A DNA stretch of 53,774 bases from Betaproteobacteria bacterium (GTDB lineage Bacteria > Pseudomonadota > Gammaproteobacteria > Burkholderiales > SG8-41), in assembly GCA_023266235.1 (NCBI GenBank), contig JAHFRL010000016.1:1-53774 (forward strand), given 5' to 3'. The notes under the pieces are model-generated. The model was given only the letters and a program-made list of their open reading frames with translations, was not told the origin of the DNA and made no database searches. The position numbers were made by a program, and so were the translations under genes. How positions within the stretch are numbered: the stretch's first letter is position 1; each line of letters opens with the position of its first letter. Shown piece by piece: positions 34,794 through 42,803 of this stretch.

Positions 34794-35762
34794 ATGAAAC
34801 ATCGTTGGTGGGTTGCGGCAGCCGTGGCGTGCATGGCTGCGCTGTATTGCGGCCAGGGTTGGGCGCAATCGTATCCGACCAGGCCGATCCGCTTCGTCGT
34901 GCCGTTTGCCCCCGGCGGCAGTACCGACACGCTGGCGCGCATCCTCAGCCAGAGGCTCGCCGAGGCGCTCGGCCAACAGGTTGTCGTGGACAACCGCCCC
35001 GGCGGAAACGGCAACATCGGCATGGAGATCGTGGCGCACGCCGCGCCCGACGGCCACACCATCGTTCTCGGTTATATCGCGAATCTCGCCATCGGGCCGA
35101 GCCTGTATGCGAAGCTGCCGTTCGATCCAGTCAAGGATTACGCCCCGATCACCCAGCTGGCATCGTCGCCCAACGTGCTGGTCGCGCATCCGTCGGTCGC
35201 CGCCAGGAACCTGCACGAGCTCTTCGTGCTGGCGAAGGAAAAACCGGTCAATTTCGCCTCGGCCGGCGTGGCCAGTGTGGGACATCTCACCGGCGAACTG
35301 CTGAACAATCTCGCCGGCACCCGGATGGTTCATGTGCCGTACAAGGGGAGCGGGCAGGCGGTAACCGACCTTCTGGGCGGGCATGTGCAGCTCATGTTCA
35401 GCGGCTTTTCTTCCACGCTGCAGCATATCAAGTCCGGCAAGCTGCGCCCGCTTGCCGTGACCGGCAGCGAGCGCTCGGCGGCGCTGCCGGGGGTGCCGAC
35501 CATAGCGGAGCAGGGATTCCCGAAATTCGAGGCGACCGCCTGGTACGGCGTGCTTGCCCCCGCCAACACGCCGAAGCCCGTCATCCGCCGCCTCCACGGC
35601 GAACTCGTCAAGCTCCTCAAGCTGCCCGACGTCGGCCAGCGGCTGGAAGGGCTGGGCTTCGAGATCGTCGGCTCCACCCCCGAGCAGTTCGGCGCGTACA
35701 TCAAGACCGAGATCAGGAAATGGGCGCAAGTCGTCAAGGCATCGGGCGCCAGGCCCGAGTAA
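34794..35762 (+). CDS. TctC/Bug-family periplasmic binding protein (first copy)
   Basis: 322 residues from the ATG at 34794. The signal peptide ends at GWAQ. Family marks are YPTRPIRFVVPFAPGGSTDTLARIL, VVVDNRPGGNGNIG, VHVPYKGSGQAVTDLLGGHVQLMF, and the C-terminal GSTPEQFGAYIKTEIRKW. Such proteins bind carboxylates or similar for TctAB transporters; many, as here, have no TctA/B genes nearby. The next gene begins inside its last codons. A second, divergent copy follows at 36.1 kb (similar layout, clearly different sequence). Confidence 0.9.
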   Translation: MKHRWWVAAAVACMAALYCGQGWAQSYPTRPIRFVVPFAPGGSTDTLARILSQRLAEALGQQVVVDNRPGGNGNIGMEIVAHAAPDGHTIVLGYIANLAIGPSLYAKLPFDPVKDYAPITQLASSPNVLVAHPSVAARNLHELFVLAKEKPVNFASAGVASVGHLTGELLNNLAGTRMVHVPYKGSGQAVTDLLGGHVQLMFSGFSSTLQHIKSGKLRPLAVTGSERSAALPGVPTIAEQGFPKFEATAWYGVLAPANTPKPVIRRLHGELVKLLKLPDVGQRLEGLGFEIVGSTPEQFGAYIKTEIRKWAQVVKASGARPE

Positions 35763-36130
35763 GGTGCCTGGCGGCGGCGCTCGCATGGTTGCCGTCATGC
35801 GCGTTCGCGCATGAGACCGCGATGCCGCCCGGCGCGCACAGCAAGAACGTCAGGCTGCCGGCCAAAGAGTCGCGCAAGGAGTGTCTCAAGCTGGCCGCGG
35901 GTCAGCAGCTTGCCTATGTGTTCACCGCGCAACAAACAGCGCAGTTCAACATCCATTACCATGCCGGCGACAAGATGTCCTACCCGGTGCGCAGGAACGT
36001 GCGCCACCTGCACGGTGAATACACGTCGCGTGCAGCGCAAGATTACTGCATGATGTGGACCAATCCGCATGCGGTGGGCATCAACCTCAGCTACAGCTTC
36101 ATCGTGCGGGGCGGCGGCAAGTCGAAATAA
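35720..36130 (+). CDS. small secreted protein, possibly GOLD-like, overlapping tctC
   Basis: 136 residues if the ATG at 35720, 43 bp inside the preceding tctC, is used; later in-frame choices are CTG/TTG only. That start gives a good signal peptide (RCLAAALAWLPSCAFA, then HETAMPPG). The mature part has two Cys (KECLKLAAG, DYCMMWTN) and FNIHYHAGDKM and HGEY motifs, a pattern that resembles GOLD-type beta sandwiches (base: C...L..G..L.Y.F; ...YCWMW.N). No catalytic site is evident. Its position between two TctC genes suggests co-expression. Family call tentative. Confidence 0.6.
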   Translation: MGASRQGIGRQARVRCLAAALAWLPSCAFAHETAMPPGAHSKNVRLPAKESRKECLKLAAGQQLAYVFTAQQTAQFNIHYHAGDKMSYPVRRNVRHLHGEYTSRAAQDYCMMWTNPHAVGINLSYSFIVRGGGKSK

Positions 36131-36145
36131 CGAGGAGCAGGTTAC

Positions 36146-37111
36146 GTGCGATGGGTGATGAAGTTCGCAGCCGTGCTGGCGTGTGGACTGCTGCTGCAGT
36201 CCGCGTCGGCGCAGAGCTATCCGGCCAAACCGGTGCGTCTGATTGCGGCGTCATCGCCGGGCAGCGCGGTCGATATCGTCGCGCGCATCGTCGCGCAGAA
36301 ACTCACCGAGCAACTCGGCCAGCAGCTGATCGTCGATAACCGGGCCGGCGCCGGCGGCAATCTCGGAGCGGAGATTGCCGCCAAAGCGGCACCCGACGGC
36401 TACACGCTGTTCATGGGCACGCCGGCACACGCGATCAACACCGGGCTCTACCGCAAGCTCGATTACGACCTCACGCGCGATTTCGCGCCGGTGAGCCTGG
36501 TCACAACCGGCCAGTACGTGATCATCGTGCATCCGTCGCTGCCGGCGAAATCGGTGACAGAGTTGATTGCGTTGGCGCGCGCGAGGCCCGGGCAGCTCAA
36601 CTACGCATCGGCGGGCAGCGGCAACGCGACGCACCTGGCCGGTGAGTTGTTCAAAAGCCTCGCGCGCGTCAACCTCGTGCATGTGCCATACAAGGGTACC
36701 GGGCCCGCGCTGACCGATCTGATCGGCGGCCAGGTGCAGCTCATGTTTTGCAATCTCACGGCAGCGCTGCCGCAAGTCAAATCCGGCCGTTTGCGGGCAC
36801 TGGCGGTGACCGGCGCGAAGCGCACCGCGACCGTGCCCGAGCTGCCGACCGTGATCGAAGCCGGGTTGCCGGGCTACGTCGTCACTTCATGGTTCGGCGT
36901 GCTGGCGCCGGCGGCGACGCCGCGCGACGTCATCGTGCGGCTGAACAGCGAACTCGCACAGGCTATGCGCTCACCCGACATGCGCGAGCGGCTGGCGGGC
37001 GAAGGCGCCGAGCCGACCTCGAGCACGCCCGAGCAGTTCGCCGCTTTCATCAAGACCGAAATCGCGCAGTGGACCAAGGTCGTGCGCGACGCCAGGATCA
37101 GCGCCGAGTAA
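36146..37111 (+). CDS. TctC/Bug-family periplasmic binding protein (second copy)
   Basis: 321 residues from a GTG at 36146 with GAGGAG 8 bp upstream. Signal peptide to QSASAQ. YPAKPVRLIAASSPGSAVDIVARIV, VDNRAGAGGNLGAE, LVHVPYKGTGPALTDLIGGQVQLMF and TPEQFAAFIKTEIAQWTKV identify the family. The first loop reads SSPGSAVD instead of FAPGGSTD in the first copy, so ligand choice probably differs. It ends before a 16-bp palindrome and a convergent SDR gene. Confidence 0.9.
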   Translation: MRWVMKFAAVLACGLLLQSASAQSYPAKPVRLIAASSPGSAVDIVARIVAQKLTEQLGQQLIVDNRAGAGGNLGAEIAAKAAPDGYTLFMGTPAHAINTGLYRKLDYDLTRDFAPVSLVTTGQYVIIVHPSLPAKSVTELIALARARPGQLNYASAGSGNATHLAGELFKSLARVNLVHVPYKGTGPALTDLIGGQVQLMFCNLTAALPQVKSGRLRALAVTGAKRTATVPELPTVIEAGLPGYVVTSWFGVLAPAATPRDVIVRLNSELAQAMRSPDMRERLAGEGAEPTSSTPEQFAAFIKTEIAQWTKVVRDARISAE

Positions 37112-37158
37112 CGCAGCACGCGCGGGCGCGGCGCGCGATTCGATCACGCCATGCCATA

Positions 37159-37174
37159 CCCGCCCCGGGGCGGG
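37159..37174. terminator. 16-bp perfect GC palindrome between convergent genes
   Basis: CCCGCCCCGGGGCGGG, fully palindromic, in the 67-bp space between the second TctC gene and the SDR gene. No T-tract on either side. It may slow polymerase or be a protein site; called terminator-like from context only. Confidence 0.35.
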
Positions 37175-37178
37175 CCGC

Positions 37179-37946
37179 TCAGAAACCATAGACCGAGTAG
37201 CCGCCGTCGATGGCGAGGCACTGCCCGGTAATGTACGCGGATGCCGGCATGCACAGGAAGGCGACCGCGGCGGCCACTTCCGCGGGCTCGCCGATGCGGC
37301 CCATAGGCGTGCGCGCGAGGATCGCGGCAAGCAGTTCCTCATTCTCCCATACCGGGCGCGTGAGATCGGTGCGGATATACCAAGGCGCGAGCGAGTTGAC
37401 GCGGATCGAGTCGGGCGCCCATTCGACCGCCAGGCTTTTGGTGAGCTGGATCACGGCCGCCTTGGTCGAGCCATAGGCGGCGATATTGCGTGCGTGCGCG
37501 AGGCCGGAGACCGAAGTGATGTTGACCACCGCGCTCCCCTTTGCCTGCTTGAGCAGGGGATAGGCGAGCCGGCACAGATCGAACACCGACATGACGTTCG
37601 CCTCGAACAGCCGGCGGTAGTCGTCAGGCGAGTATTGCGCGAGCAGGCCGCGGACGTTGGTGCCGAGGTTGTTCACCAGCGCGTCGAGCTTACCCCAGCT
37701 TTGTGCGATCCGCGCGATGACCTGCTCGCGGCCGGGCGCGTCGGCGAGATCCGCGGCCATGCCCCGCGCGGGCCTGCCCTGCGCGCGCCAACGCGCAACC
37801 TGCGCAGCGACGGCCTGAGCGTCGCGCGCAACGATGAAAACCTGCGCGCCGAGATCGAGCAACTGCTCGGCGGTCGCGAGCCCGATGCCGCGGGTGCCGC
37901 CGGTGATCAGCGCGAGCTTGCCGTCGAGGCGCCAGCGCGATTGCAT
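37179..37946 (-). CDS. short-chain dehydrogenase/reductase (tropinone reductase-like)
   Basis: 255 residues, classical [11 protein letters not shown] at 16-23 is the cofactor loop, NNLG at 92-95, catalytic S145 or S147 in NITSVSG, Y158-G-S-T-K162. GGTRGIG with [24 protein letters not shown] and the C-terminus [16 protein letters not shown] recall tropinone-reductase-like SDRs of plants and bacteria. The substrate is unknown. The thioesterase gene on the same strand ends 11 bp upstream of its start, so the two probably form a unit. Confidence 0.87.
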   Translation of the reverse strand: MQSRWRLDGKLALITGGTRGIGLATAEQLLDLGAQVFIVARDAQAVAAQVARWRAQGRPARGMAADLADAPGREQVIARIAQSWGKLDALVNNLGTNVRGLLAQYSPDDYRRLFEANVMSVFDLCRLAYPLLKQAKGSAVVNITSVSGLAHARNIAAYGSTKAAVIQLTKSLAVEWAPDSIRVNSLAPWYIRTDLTRPVWENEELLAAILARTPMGRIGEPAEVAAAVAFLCMPASAYITGQCLAIDGGYSVYGF

Positions 37947-37957
37947 GTCCTCGCTCC

Positions 37958-38989
37958 TCAGTCGAAAGATGGCGGTGCGATACTGCGCCGCCGCGCCGCC
38001 GCGCCGCCGGTGGATGTTTCCGGCGGGCGCGCGCGCTTGCGCGCGACATGATGAGTGACCGCTTCGAGCACGCGCTCGCCGGCCGCGGTCTTGATTTCGG
38101 TGCGTATCACGGCGACCGTGCGCCCCGCATGCACGACGCGCGATTTCACCGCCAGCGCCCGGCCGTGGCCGGGGCTGATATACCACGCCGACACGTTCGA
38201 CAGCATCATCGTTGCCGGCGCCGCCGCGCCCGCGCTGGCAGCGGCGATGCCGAACAATATCCCGCCCTGCACATGCCCGACGCGATTGCCGAGATGCGGG
38301 CCGATGACGACGCGGTTGCGCGCGCCGTTCGCGGTGCGCTGCGACACGCCGCCCCAGAAATGCCGGATGAATGATGCTTGCGGCGACGCCTTGGCGAGCG
38401 CCGCGTCGCACGCTTTGAGGATCGCGCGCTCGTGTGCGGCGAGCACGCCCGCGTCGACCGGTGCTGGCGCAGGCGCCTCGACGTGCTGCCACGGCAGCGG
38501 TGCGAGCGTCACGCCCGGGGGCGGATCGAGCACGACAAACCCGCCACTGGCATGGCACACTGCGGTGCCATTTGCCGACAAGGTTGCCGACGACAACGAT
38601 TGGCGCAGCGCGGTGCCGGCGCTGAAGCCGAGCAGTCGCGCCGCCGCGCTGATGTCGCCGGTGGCCGGCGCACCGGTGAATTGGAGCTGCAGATGGATGG
38701 TGGCGAGCCGCACGCCGGGCGCGACTTTGAGCCGCGCGGTGGTTGCGAGCGCGGTATCGGCCAGGATCGCGAGCGCGGCGACATCGATCCCGCCGTTCGC
38801 GTCGCGGCAATGCGGTCCGTCGGCGATCGCCAGGCGCGCCGTCTCGCCGCCGACTTCCTGCCACTGGATATCGAGAAAATAACCCGGGAAGTGCAGTCCC
38901 GCAGTGCGGTTGCCGGCGATGCCGCGCAACACGCGCGCTCGGATTGCCTGAGCATCGGGGTGTATTACGGCGGAAGATTTATGCGCCAT
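37958..38989 (-). CDS. double-hotdog acyl-CoA thioesterase (PaaI-like)
   Basis: 343 residues with two hotdog domains. The first, about 60-155, has [21 protein letters not shown] and [13 protein letters not shown]. The second, about 225-320, has [18 protein letters not shown], the PaaI type active-site helix with Asn/Gly in front. Expected to hydrolyse an acyl- or aryl-CoA. The C-terminus is Arg/Pro-rich and probably disordered. It is probably co-transcribed with the downstream SDR, a pair suited to some CoA-linked catabolic route. Confidence 0.75.
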   Translation of the reverse strand: MAHKSSAVIHPDAQAIRARVLRGIAGNRTAGLHFPGYFLDIQWQEVGGETARLAIADGPHCRDANGGIDVAALAILADTALATTARLKVAPGVRLATIHLQLQFTGAPATGDISAAARLLGFSAGTALRQSLSSATLSANGTAVCHASGGFVVLDPPPGVTLAPLPWQHVEAPAPAPVDAGVLAAHERAILKACDAALAKASPQASFIRHFWGGVSQRTANGARNRVVIGPHLGNRVGHVQGGILFGIAAASAGAAAPATMMLSNVSAWYISPGHGRALAVKSRVVHAGRTVAVIRTEIKTAAGERVLEAVTHHVARKRARPPETSTGGAAARRRSIAPPSFD

Positions 38990-39124
38990 ATAAAACCAGG
39001 TCGTGAACCGCGGCGATTATACACATCCCTTTGCCTGAACGGCTGGCTTGACGAGCCCCGCGGCGCGGCGAAGCAATGGAGCAAAAACATGGACGAGTCG
39101 ATGAAGCAGGAGAAAATGAAGTAA

Positions 39125-40372
39125 TCACTCGGCGCTGATGCCGAGCCGCGCGTAGAGCGGCCGTATGTGCCGGCGCAGCAGGGGCAATTGTCTCAATAAA
39201 TAAAGCGCGGCGAGCACGCACGTCACGCCGCCGGCGAGGACGGTCATCATCGCCCCGATGCGGTCGGCGAGCATGCCGGCGGTGAGGCCGCCTATGGGTA
39301 CCACGCCGAGAAACGCCGCGGTATACAGGCTCATCACGCGGCCGCGCTTGTCGTCGTCGACGATGGTTTGCAGAATCATGTTGACCGACACTGAAATTAC
39401 CAGGATGCTAAAGCCGATCGCCGCCATCAACGCCAGCGAGAGCGCGAGCAGCCGCGACCATGACAGGGCGATCAGCGCGCAACCCGCGATCAGCGCTGCC
39501 GTCGAGATGATCCGCGTGAACCCGCGCACGTTGCGGCGCGAGGCGAGCAGCAGCGTGCCGCACACCGCACCCATCCCCGCCGCGCCGACCAGGAAGCCGA
39601 GGGTTTCAGCGTCGCCGGCAAAAGCCTCATGCACGATCGCGGGCATCAGGGTGCCATACGGCGCCGCGCTGAATGCGACCACCGCGAGCAGCATCAGCAG
39701 CAGCCGAATCGGGACCGTGCGCCACGCGTAGGCGAGGCCTTCCTTGAGTCCGTGCAGCGCCGGCGGGTGCAACGCGGCAGCGGGCTGAGGCCGAACGCGG
39801 ATGAATGCAAAGCTCACCAGCACCGCGACGTAGGTGAGCGCGTTGATCAGAAAGCAAGTCGCCTCGCTGTAGCGACCGATCAGCACACCGGCAACCGCCG
39901 GGCCGATCAGACGACCGCAGTTGGCGACGAGCGAAGTCATGGCGACCGCGTTCGGCAGGTCCTGCTTGTCGCTGACGAGTTCGAGCAGATAGGCGTGGCG
40001 CATCGGCAGTTCGACCGCGACGCACGCGCCGAGCAACATCGTCAGTGCGATGATGTGCCAGGTCGCGATCACCCCGGAAAACGCGAGCGCGGCGAGCGCG
40101 ACTGCCTGCAGCATTTCGAGCACCTGGGTCGCGAGCATCATGCGGTGACGATTGAGGCGGTCCGACCACAGGCCGGCGAACGGCGCGAGCAGCAGCACCG
40201 GCAGGTTGGCGGCGAAGCTCAATACGCCGAGCAGGGTCGCCGACCCAGTGAGCCGGTAAACGAGCCAACTCACCGCGAGCTGCTGTATCCAGTAGCCGAT
40301 CAGCGCGCAGCTCTGGCCGGAAAGAAACAATGCGAAATTGCGATGGCGCAGCGCGCGCAGCGTGAATGTCAT
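39125..40372 (-). CDS. MFS transporter, EntS/MFS_3-like
   Basis: 415 residues with twelve hydrophobic spans. It begins LRHRNFALFLSGQSCALIGYWIQQLAVSWLVYRLTGS and carries the A-motif-like LWSDRLNRHRMM. Both are features of the MFS_3 family that includes the enterobactin exporter EntS and various drug or siderophore exporters. It is divergent from another MFS gene across a 150-bp structured region. The 3' end carries a small CTCGGC/GCCGAG inverted pair. Confidence 0.85.
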   Translation of the reverse strand: MTFTLRALRHRNFALFLSGQSCALIGYWIQQLAVSWLVYRLTGSATLLGVLSFAANLPVLLLAPFAGLWSDRLNRHRMMLATQVLEMLQAVALAALAFSGVIATWHIIALTMLLGACVAVELPMRHAYLLELVSDKQDLPNAVAMTSLVANCGRLIGPAVAGVLIGRYSEATCFLINALTYVAVLVSFAFIRVRPQPAAALHPPALHGLKEGLAYAWRTVPIRLLLMLLAVVAFSAAPYGTLMPAIVHEAFAGDAETLGFLVGAAGMGAVCGTLLLASRRNVRGFTRIISTAALIAGCALIALSWSRLLALSLALMAAIGFSILVISVSVNMILQTIVDDDKRGRVMSLYTAAFLGVVPIGGLTAGMLADRIGAMMTVLAGGVTCVLAALYLLRQLPLLRRHIRPLYARLGISAE

Positions 40373-40424
40373 GGCGTGTCGGATTCTATGTGAACGGTGC
40401 CGGCGTGGCTACGCCGCATTCTGC

Positions 40425-40500
40425 TATAGTTGCGGCTGGGGTTTGAGCCGCCCGCGCATCAATGCGAACGATGCGCCGCGCCCGCACAGCGGGCGCTTTT
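40425..40500 (+). promoter_or_regulatory. three-hairpin leader ending in an intrinsic terminator
   Basis: After a TATAGT (-10-like, 40425-40430) there are three successive perfect stems: GCGGCT/AGCCGC (40432-40451), GCGCATC/GATGCGC (40454-40476) and GCGCCCGC/GCGGGCGC (40478-40496), the last with a 3-nt loop and four T after it. The terminator ends 22 bp before the MFS ATG at 40523. With no gene upstream on this strand, the natural reading is an attenuator or riboswitch-like leader. The sequence does not match guanidine-II (no ACGR loops). Confidence 0.5.
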
Positions 40501-40522
40501 CTGCAGTACTTCCGCAGAGCCG

Positions 40523-41668
40523 ATGACGATATACATCATTTTTCTGGTTGCGCTATGCAACGTGACTTGCTTGCGCGCGAGCCGGGTCATCGTTTCGCTG
40601 TTTGCGCTTGATCTCGGCGCGCAGCAGTTCTGGGTCGGTGTGCTGATCGCGATGTACGCGTTGTTTCCGGCGCTGCTCGCGCTGTATGCCGGCAAGCTTT
40701 CCGACCGGCTCGGCCCGCGGCTGCCGATGCTGGTCGGCTCGATCGGCCTGATCGCGGGCTTGCTGCTGCCGCCCGTATTTCCGGTGTTGCCCGCGCTTTT
40801 CATGTCGGCGGCGCTGTTCGGCCTGTCGTATGTGTTCTACCACGTTTCGGTGCAGAGCCTGCTCGGCGCCATCAGCAAGGGGGAGAGCCGCACCCGGAAT
40901 TTCAGCAACTACAGCCTGATGATCGCGGTCGGCGGCTTTATCGGGCCGCTGTTTGCCGGATTTTCGATCGATCATTTCGGCTACCGCCTGACTTATCTTG
41001 CGCTGGCGGCGGTGGCGATTGTGCCGGTACTCACGCAGATATTTTCCAAAAACCTGAAGGATGCGTCACGCAAGGAACCACAACCGGAACCCCAGCTAAG
41101 CCAGTTTGCGGATGCGCAGAGTCTGCTCGCGAATGCGGCGCTGCGCCGGACCATGATCACGAGCGGCATGGTGCTGACCGGCACCGACCTGTTCCAGTTC
41201 TACATGCCGATTTACGGTCATTCGATCGGTTTGTCCGCCTCGGCGATCGGCTTCGTGCTGAGCATGGTCGCTGCCGCCGCATTTGTGGTGCGTATCGTGA
41301 TGCCGGCACTGATCCGGAAAACCAGCGAAGTGGCGCTGCTCACTTATTCGCTGTTTCTCGGCGGGGCAACCTATCTGGTGTTTCCCATGCTCAAGGACGC
41401 AACCCTGCTGGCGCTTGCCGGATTCATGCTTGGGCTGGCGCTCGGTTGCGGTCAACCGCTGTCGATGATGCTGACGTACGCCCATTCGCCGCAGGGCAGG
41501 TCGGGAGAAGCCCTCGGTTTGCGGCTGACCATCAATAACTTCACCCACATCGCGGTGCCGGTCGTGTTCGGCTCGATCGGCTCGGTGTTCGGGGTGGCGC
41601 CGGTGTTCTGGGTCAATGCGCTGATGCTGGCGGGCGGCGGCGTTCTGAATCGCGGCGGGCGCGCATAA
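40523..41668 (+). CDS. MFS transporter
   Basis: About 381 residues from the ATG at 40523; an in-frame start at 40430 would translate through the leader hairpins. Twelve spans, with LFALDLGAQQFWVGVLIAMYALFPALLALYAGKLSDRLGPR (span 2 and A motif GKLSDRLGPR). The cytoplasmic central loop is rich in Glu/Pro (SRKEPQPEPQLSQF). The substrate is unknown. It is 26 bp upstream of the 2-hydroxyacid dehydrogenase gene, in the same direction, so it may import or export that pathway's acid. Confidence 0.83.
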   Translation: MTIYIIFLVALCNVTCLRASRVIVSLFALDLGAQQFWVGVLIAMYALFPALLALYAGKLSDRLGPRLPMLVGSIGLIAGLLLPPVFPVLPALFMSAALFGLSYVFYHVSVQSLLGAISKGESRTRNFSNYSLMIAVGGFIGPLFAGFSIDHFGYRLTYLALAAVAIVPVLTQIFSKNLKDASRKEPQPEPQLSQFADAQSLLANAALRRTMITSGMVLTGTDLFQFYMPIYGHSIGLSASAIGFVLSMVAAAAFVVRIVMPALIRKTSEVALLTYSLFLGGATYLVFPMLKDATLLALAGFMLGLALGCGQPLSMMLTYAHSPQGRSGEALGLRLTINNFTHIAVPVVFGSIGSVFGVAPVFWVNALMLAGGGVLNRGGRA

Positions 41669-41694
41669 TACGGATTTCCCAGGAGGAGCATTGA

Positions 41695-42669
41695 ATGAAA
41701 ATCGCAGTGATCGACGATTACCAGGATGCATTCCGCAAGCTGAATAGTTTCCAGCGCCTCAAGAGCCACGAAGTAGTCGTGTTCCACGACACCGAAAAAG
41801 ATCCGGCCAGGCTTGCGGTGCGGCTGCAGGACGCCGAGGCGGTCGTGCTCACGCAACAGCGCTCGCCGTTTCCGCGCGCGGTGATCGAGAAGCTGCCCAA
41901 GTTGAAGCTCATCGCGCAGACCGGGCGCAACACCAACCACATCGACGTTGCCGCCTGCACCGAAAAAGGCATCGTCGTCGCCGCCGCCGGCAGCGGTAGC
42001 CCGTATCCGACGGCCGAACTGACTTGGGCGATCGTTCTGGCGAGCCTGCGCCACATCCCGCATGAAGTGCAGCAGCTGAAGCAGGGCGTGTGGCAGACCA
42101 CCGTGGGTACCGGTCTGCACGGCAAGACGCTGGGAGTCTATGCGTTCGGCCGCATCGGCAGTTGCGTGGCGCAGGTGGGCAAGGCCTTCGGCATGCAAGT
42201 GATGTGCTGGGGGAGGGAGGGCTCGCTCGCCAAGGCGCGCGCAGCGGGCTTTGCGGTGCCGGCGAGCCGCGCGGCGTTTTTCGAGAGCGCGGACGTCATC
42301 AGCCTGCACATTCCGCTCAACAAGGAGACGCGCGGCATCGTCACCGCCGCCGATCTCGCGCGCATGAAAACCACCGCGCTGATCGTCAACACCAGCCGCG
42401 CGCCGATCATCGCCGAAGGCGCGCTCATCGAAGCGCTCAAGCAAGGCCGGCCGGGTATCGCCGCGGTCGACGTTTACGAGGACGAGCCGGTCATCGGCGG
42501 CAACCATCCGCTGCTCAAGCTGCCGAACGCGCTCTGCACGCCGCATCTGGGCTACGTCGAGCAGGGCACGTACGAGTCGTACTACGGCGCCGCGATCGAC
42601 GGCATCCTCGGCTTTGCGGCCGGCAAGCCGGTCAACGTGCTGAATCCGGAAGTGCTGGGGAAGAAGTGA
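41695..42669 (+). CDS. D-2-hydroxyacid dehydrogenase family protein
   Basis: 324 residues. The NAD-binding segment is KTLGVYAFGRIGSCVAQVGKAFG, lacking the first Gly of GxGxxG. The catalytic Arg is in VNTSRAPIIAEGAL, the Glu in VDVYEDEPV, and the His in CTPHLGYVEQGTYESYY; the latter block is typical of SerA/phosphoglycerate-type relatives. It probably reduces or oxidises a small 2-keto/2-hydroxy acid. Good ribosome site (CAGGAGGAG). Followed by a ThDP enzyme after 134 bp of repeats. Confidence 0.87.
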   Translation: MKIAVIDDYQDAFRKLNSFQRLKSHEVVVFHDTEKDPARLAVRLQDAEAVVLTQQRSPFPRAVIEKLPKLKLIAQTGRNTNHIDVAACTEKGIVVAAAGSGSPYPTAELTWAIVLASLRHIPHEVQQLKQGVWQTTVGTGLHGKTLGVYAFGRIGSCVAQVGKAFGMQVMCWGREGSLAKARAAGFAVPASRAAFFESADVISLHIPLNKETRGIVTAADLARMKTTALIVNTSRAPIIAEGALIEALKQGRPGIAAVDVYEDEPVIGGNHPLLKLPNALCTPHLGYVEQGTYESYYGAAIDGILGFAAGKPVNVLNPEVLGKK

Positions 42670-42778
42670 GAGGCGGGAGGCGGAAGACCGCCTGCAAAGC
42701 GTCTTTCAACGTGATGGCCGCTGTTTAGAAGTTTCTTTCTTATTCGATTTTCCTTCGCGTTCTTCGCGTCCTTTGCGG
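42666..42778. repeat. mixed heptamer/nonamer repeat region, site M
   Basis: 42666-42686 has three heptamers (GTGAGAG, GCGGGAG, GCGGAAG) directly after the dehydrogenase stop. 42752-42778 has three nonamers (CCTTCGCGT, TCTTCGCGT, CCTTTGCGG) before the ThDP gene. Only half of each hairpin type is clear, as if two elements have been joined. Confidence 0.55.
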
Positions 42779-42803
42779 TGAAAGATTTGATCAGGGAGGG
42801 GTG

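Noticed and set aside
34794..37111. Tripartite tricarboxylate transporter operon
   Set aside because: Only TctC-type binding proteins are present; no tctA or tctB membrane gene is in the window.
40432..40496. Guanidine-II (mini-ykkC) riboswitch
   Set aside because: That class has two stems with 4-nt ACGR loops; the loops here are 8, 9 and 3 nt with other sequences.
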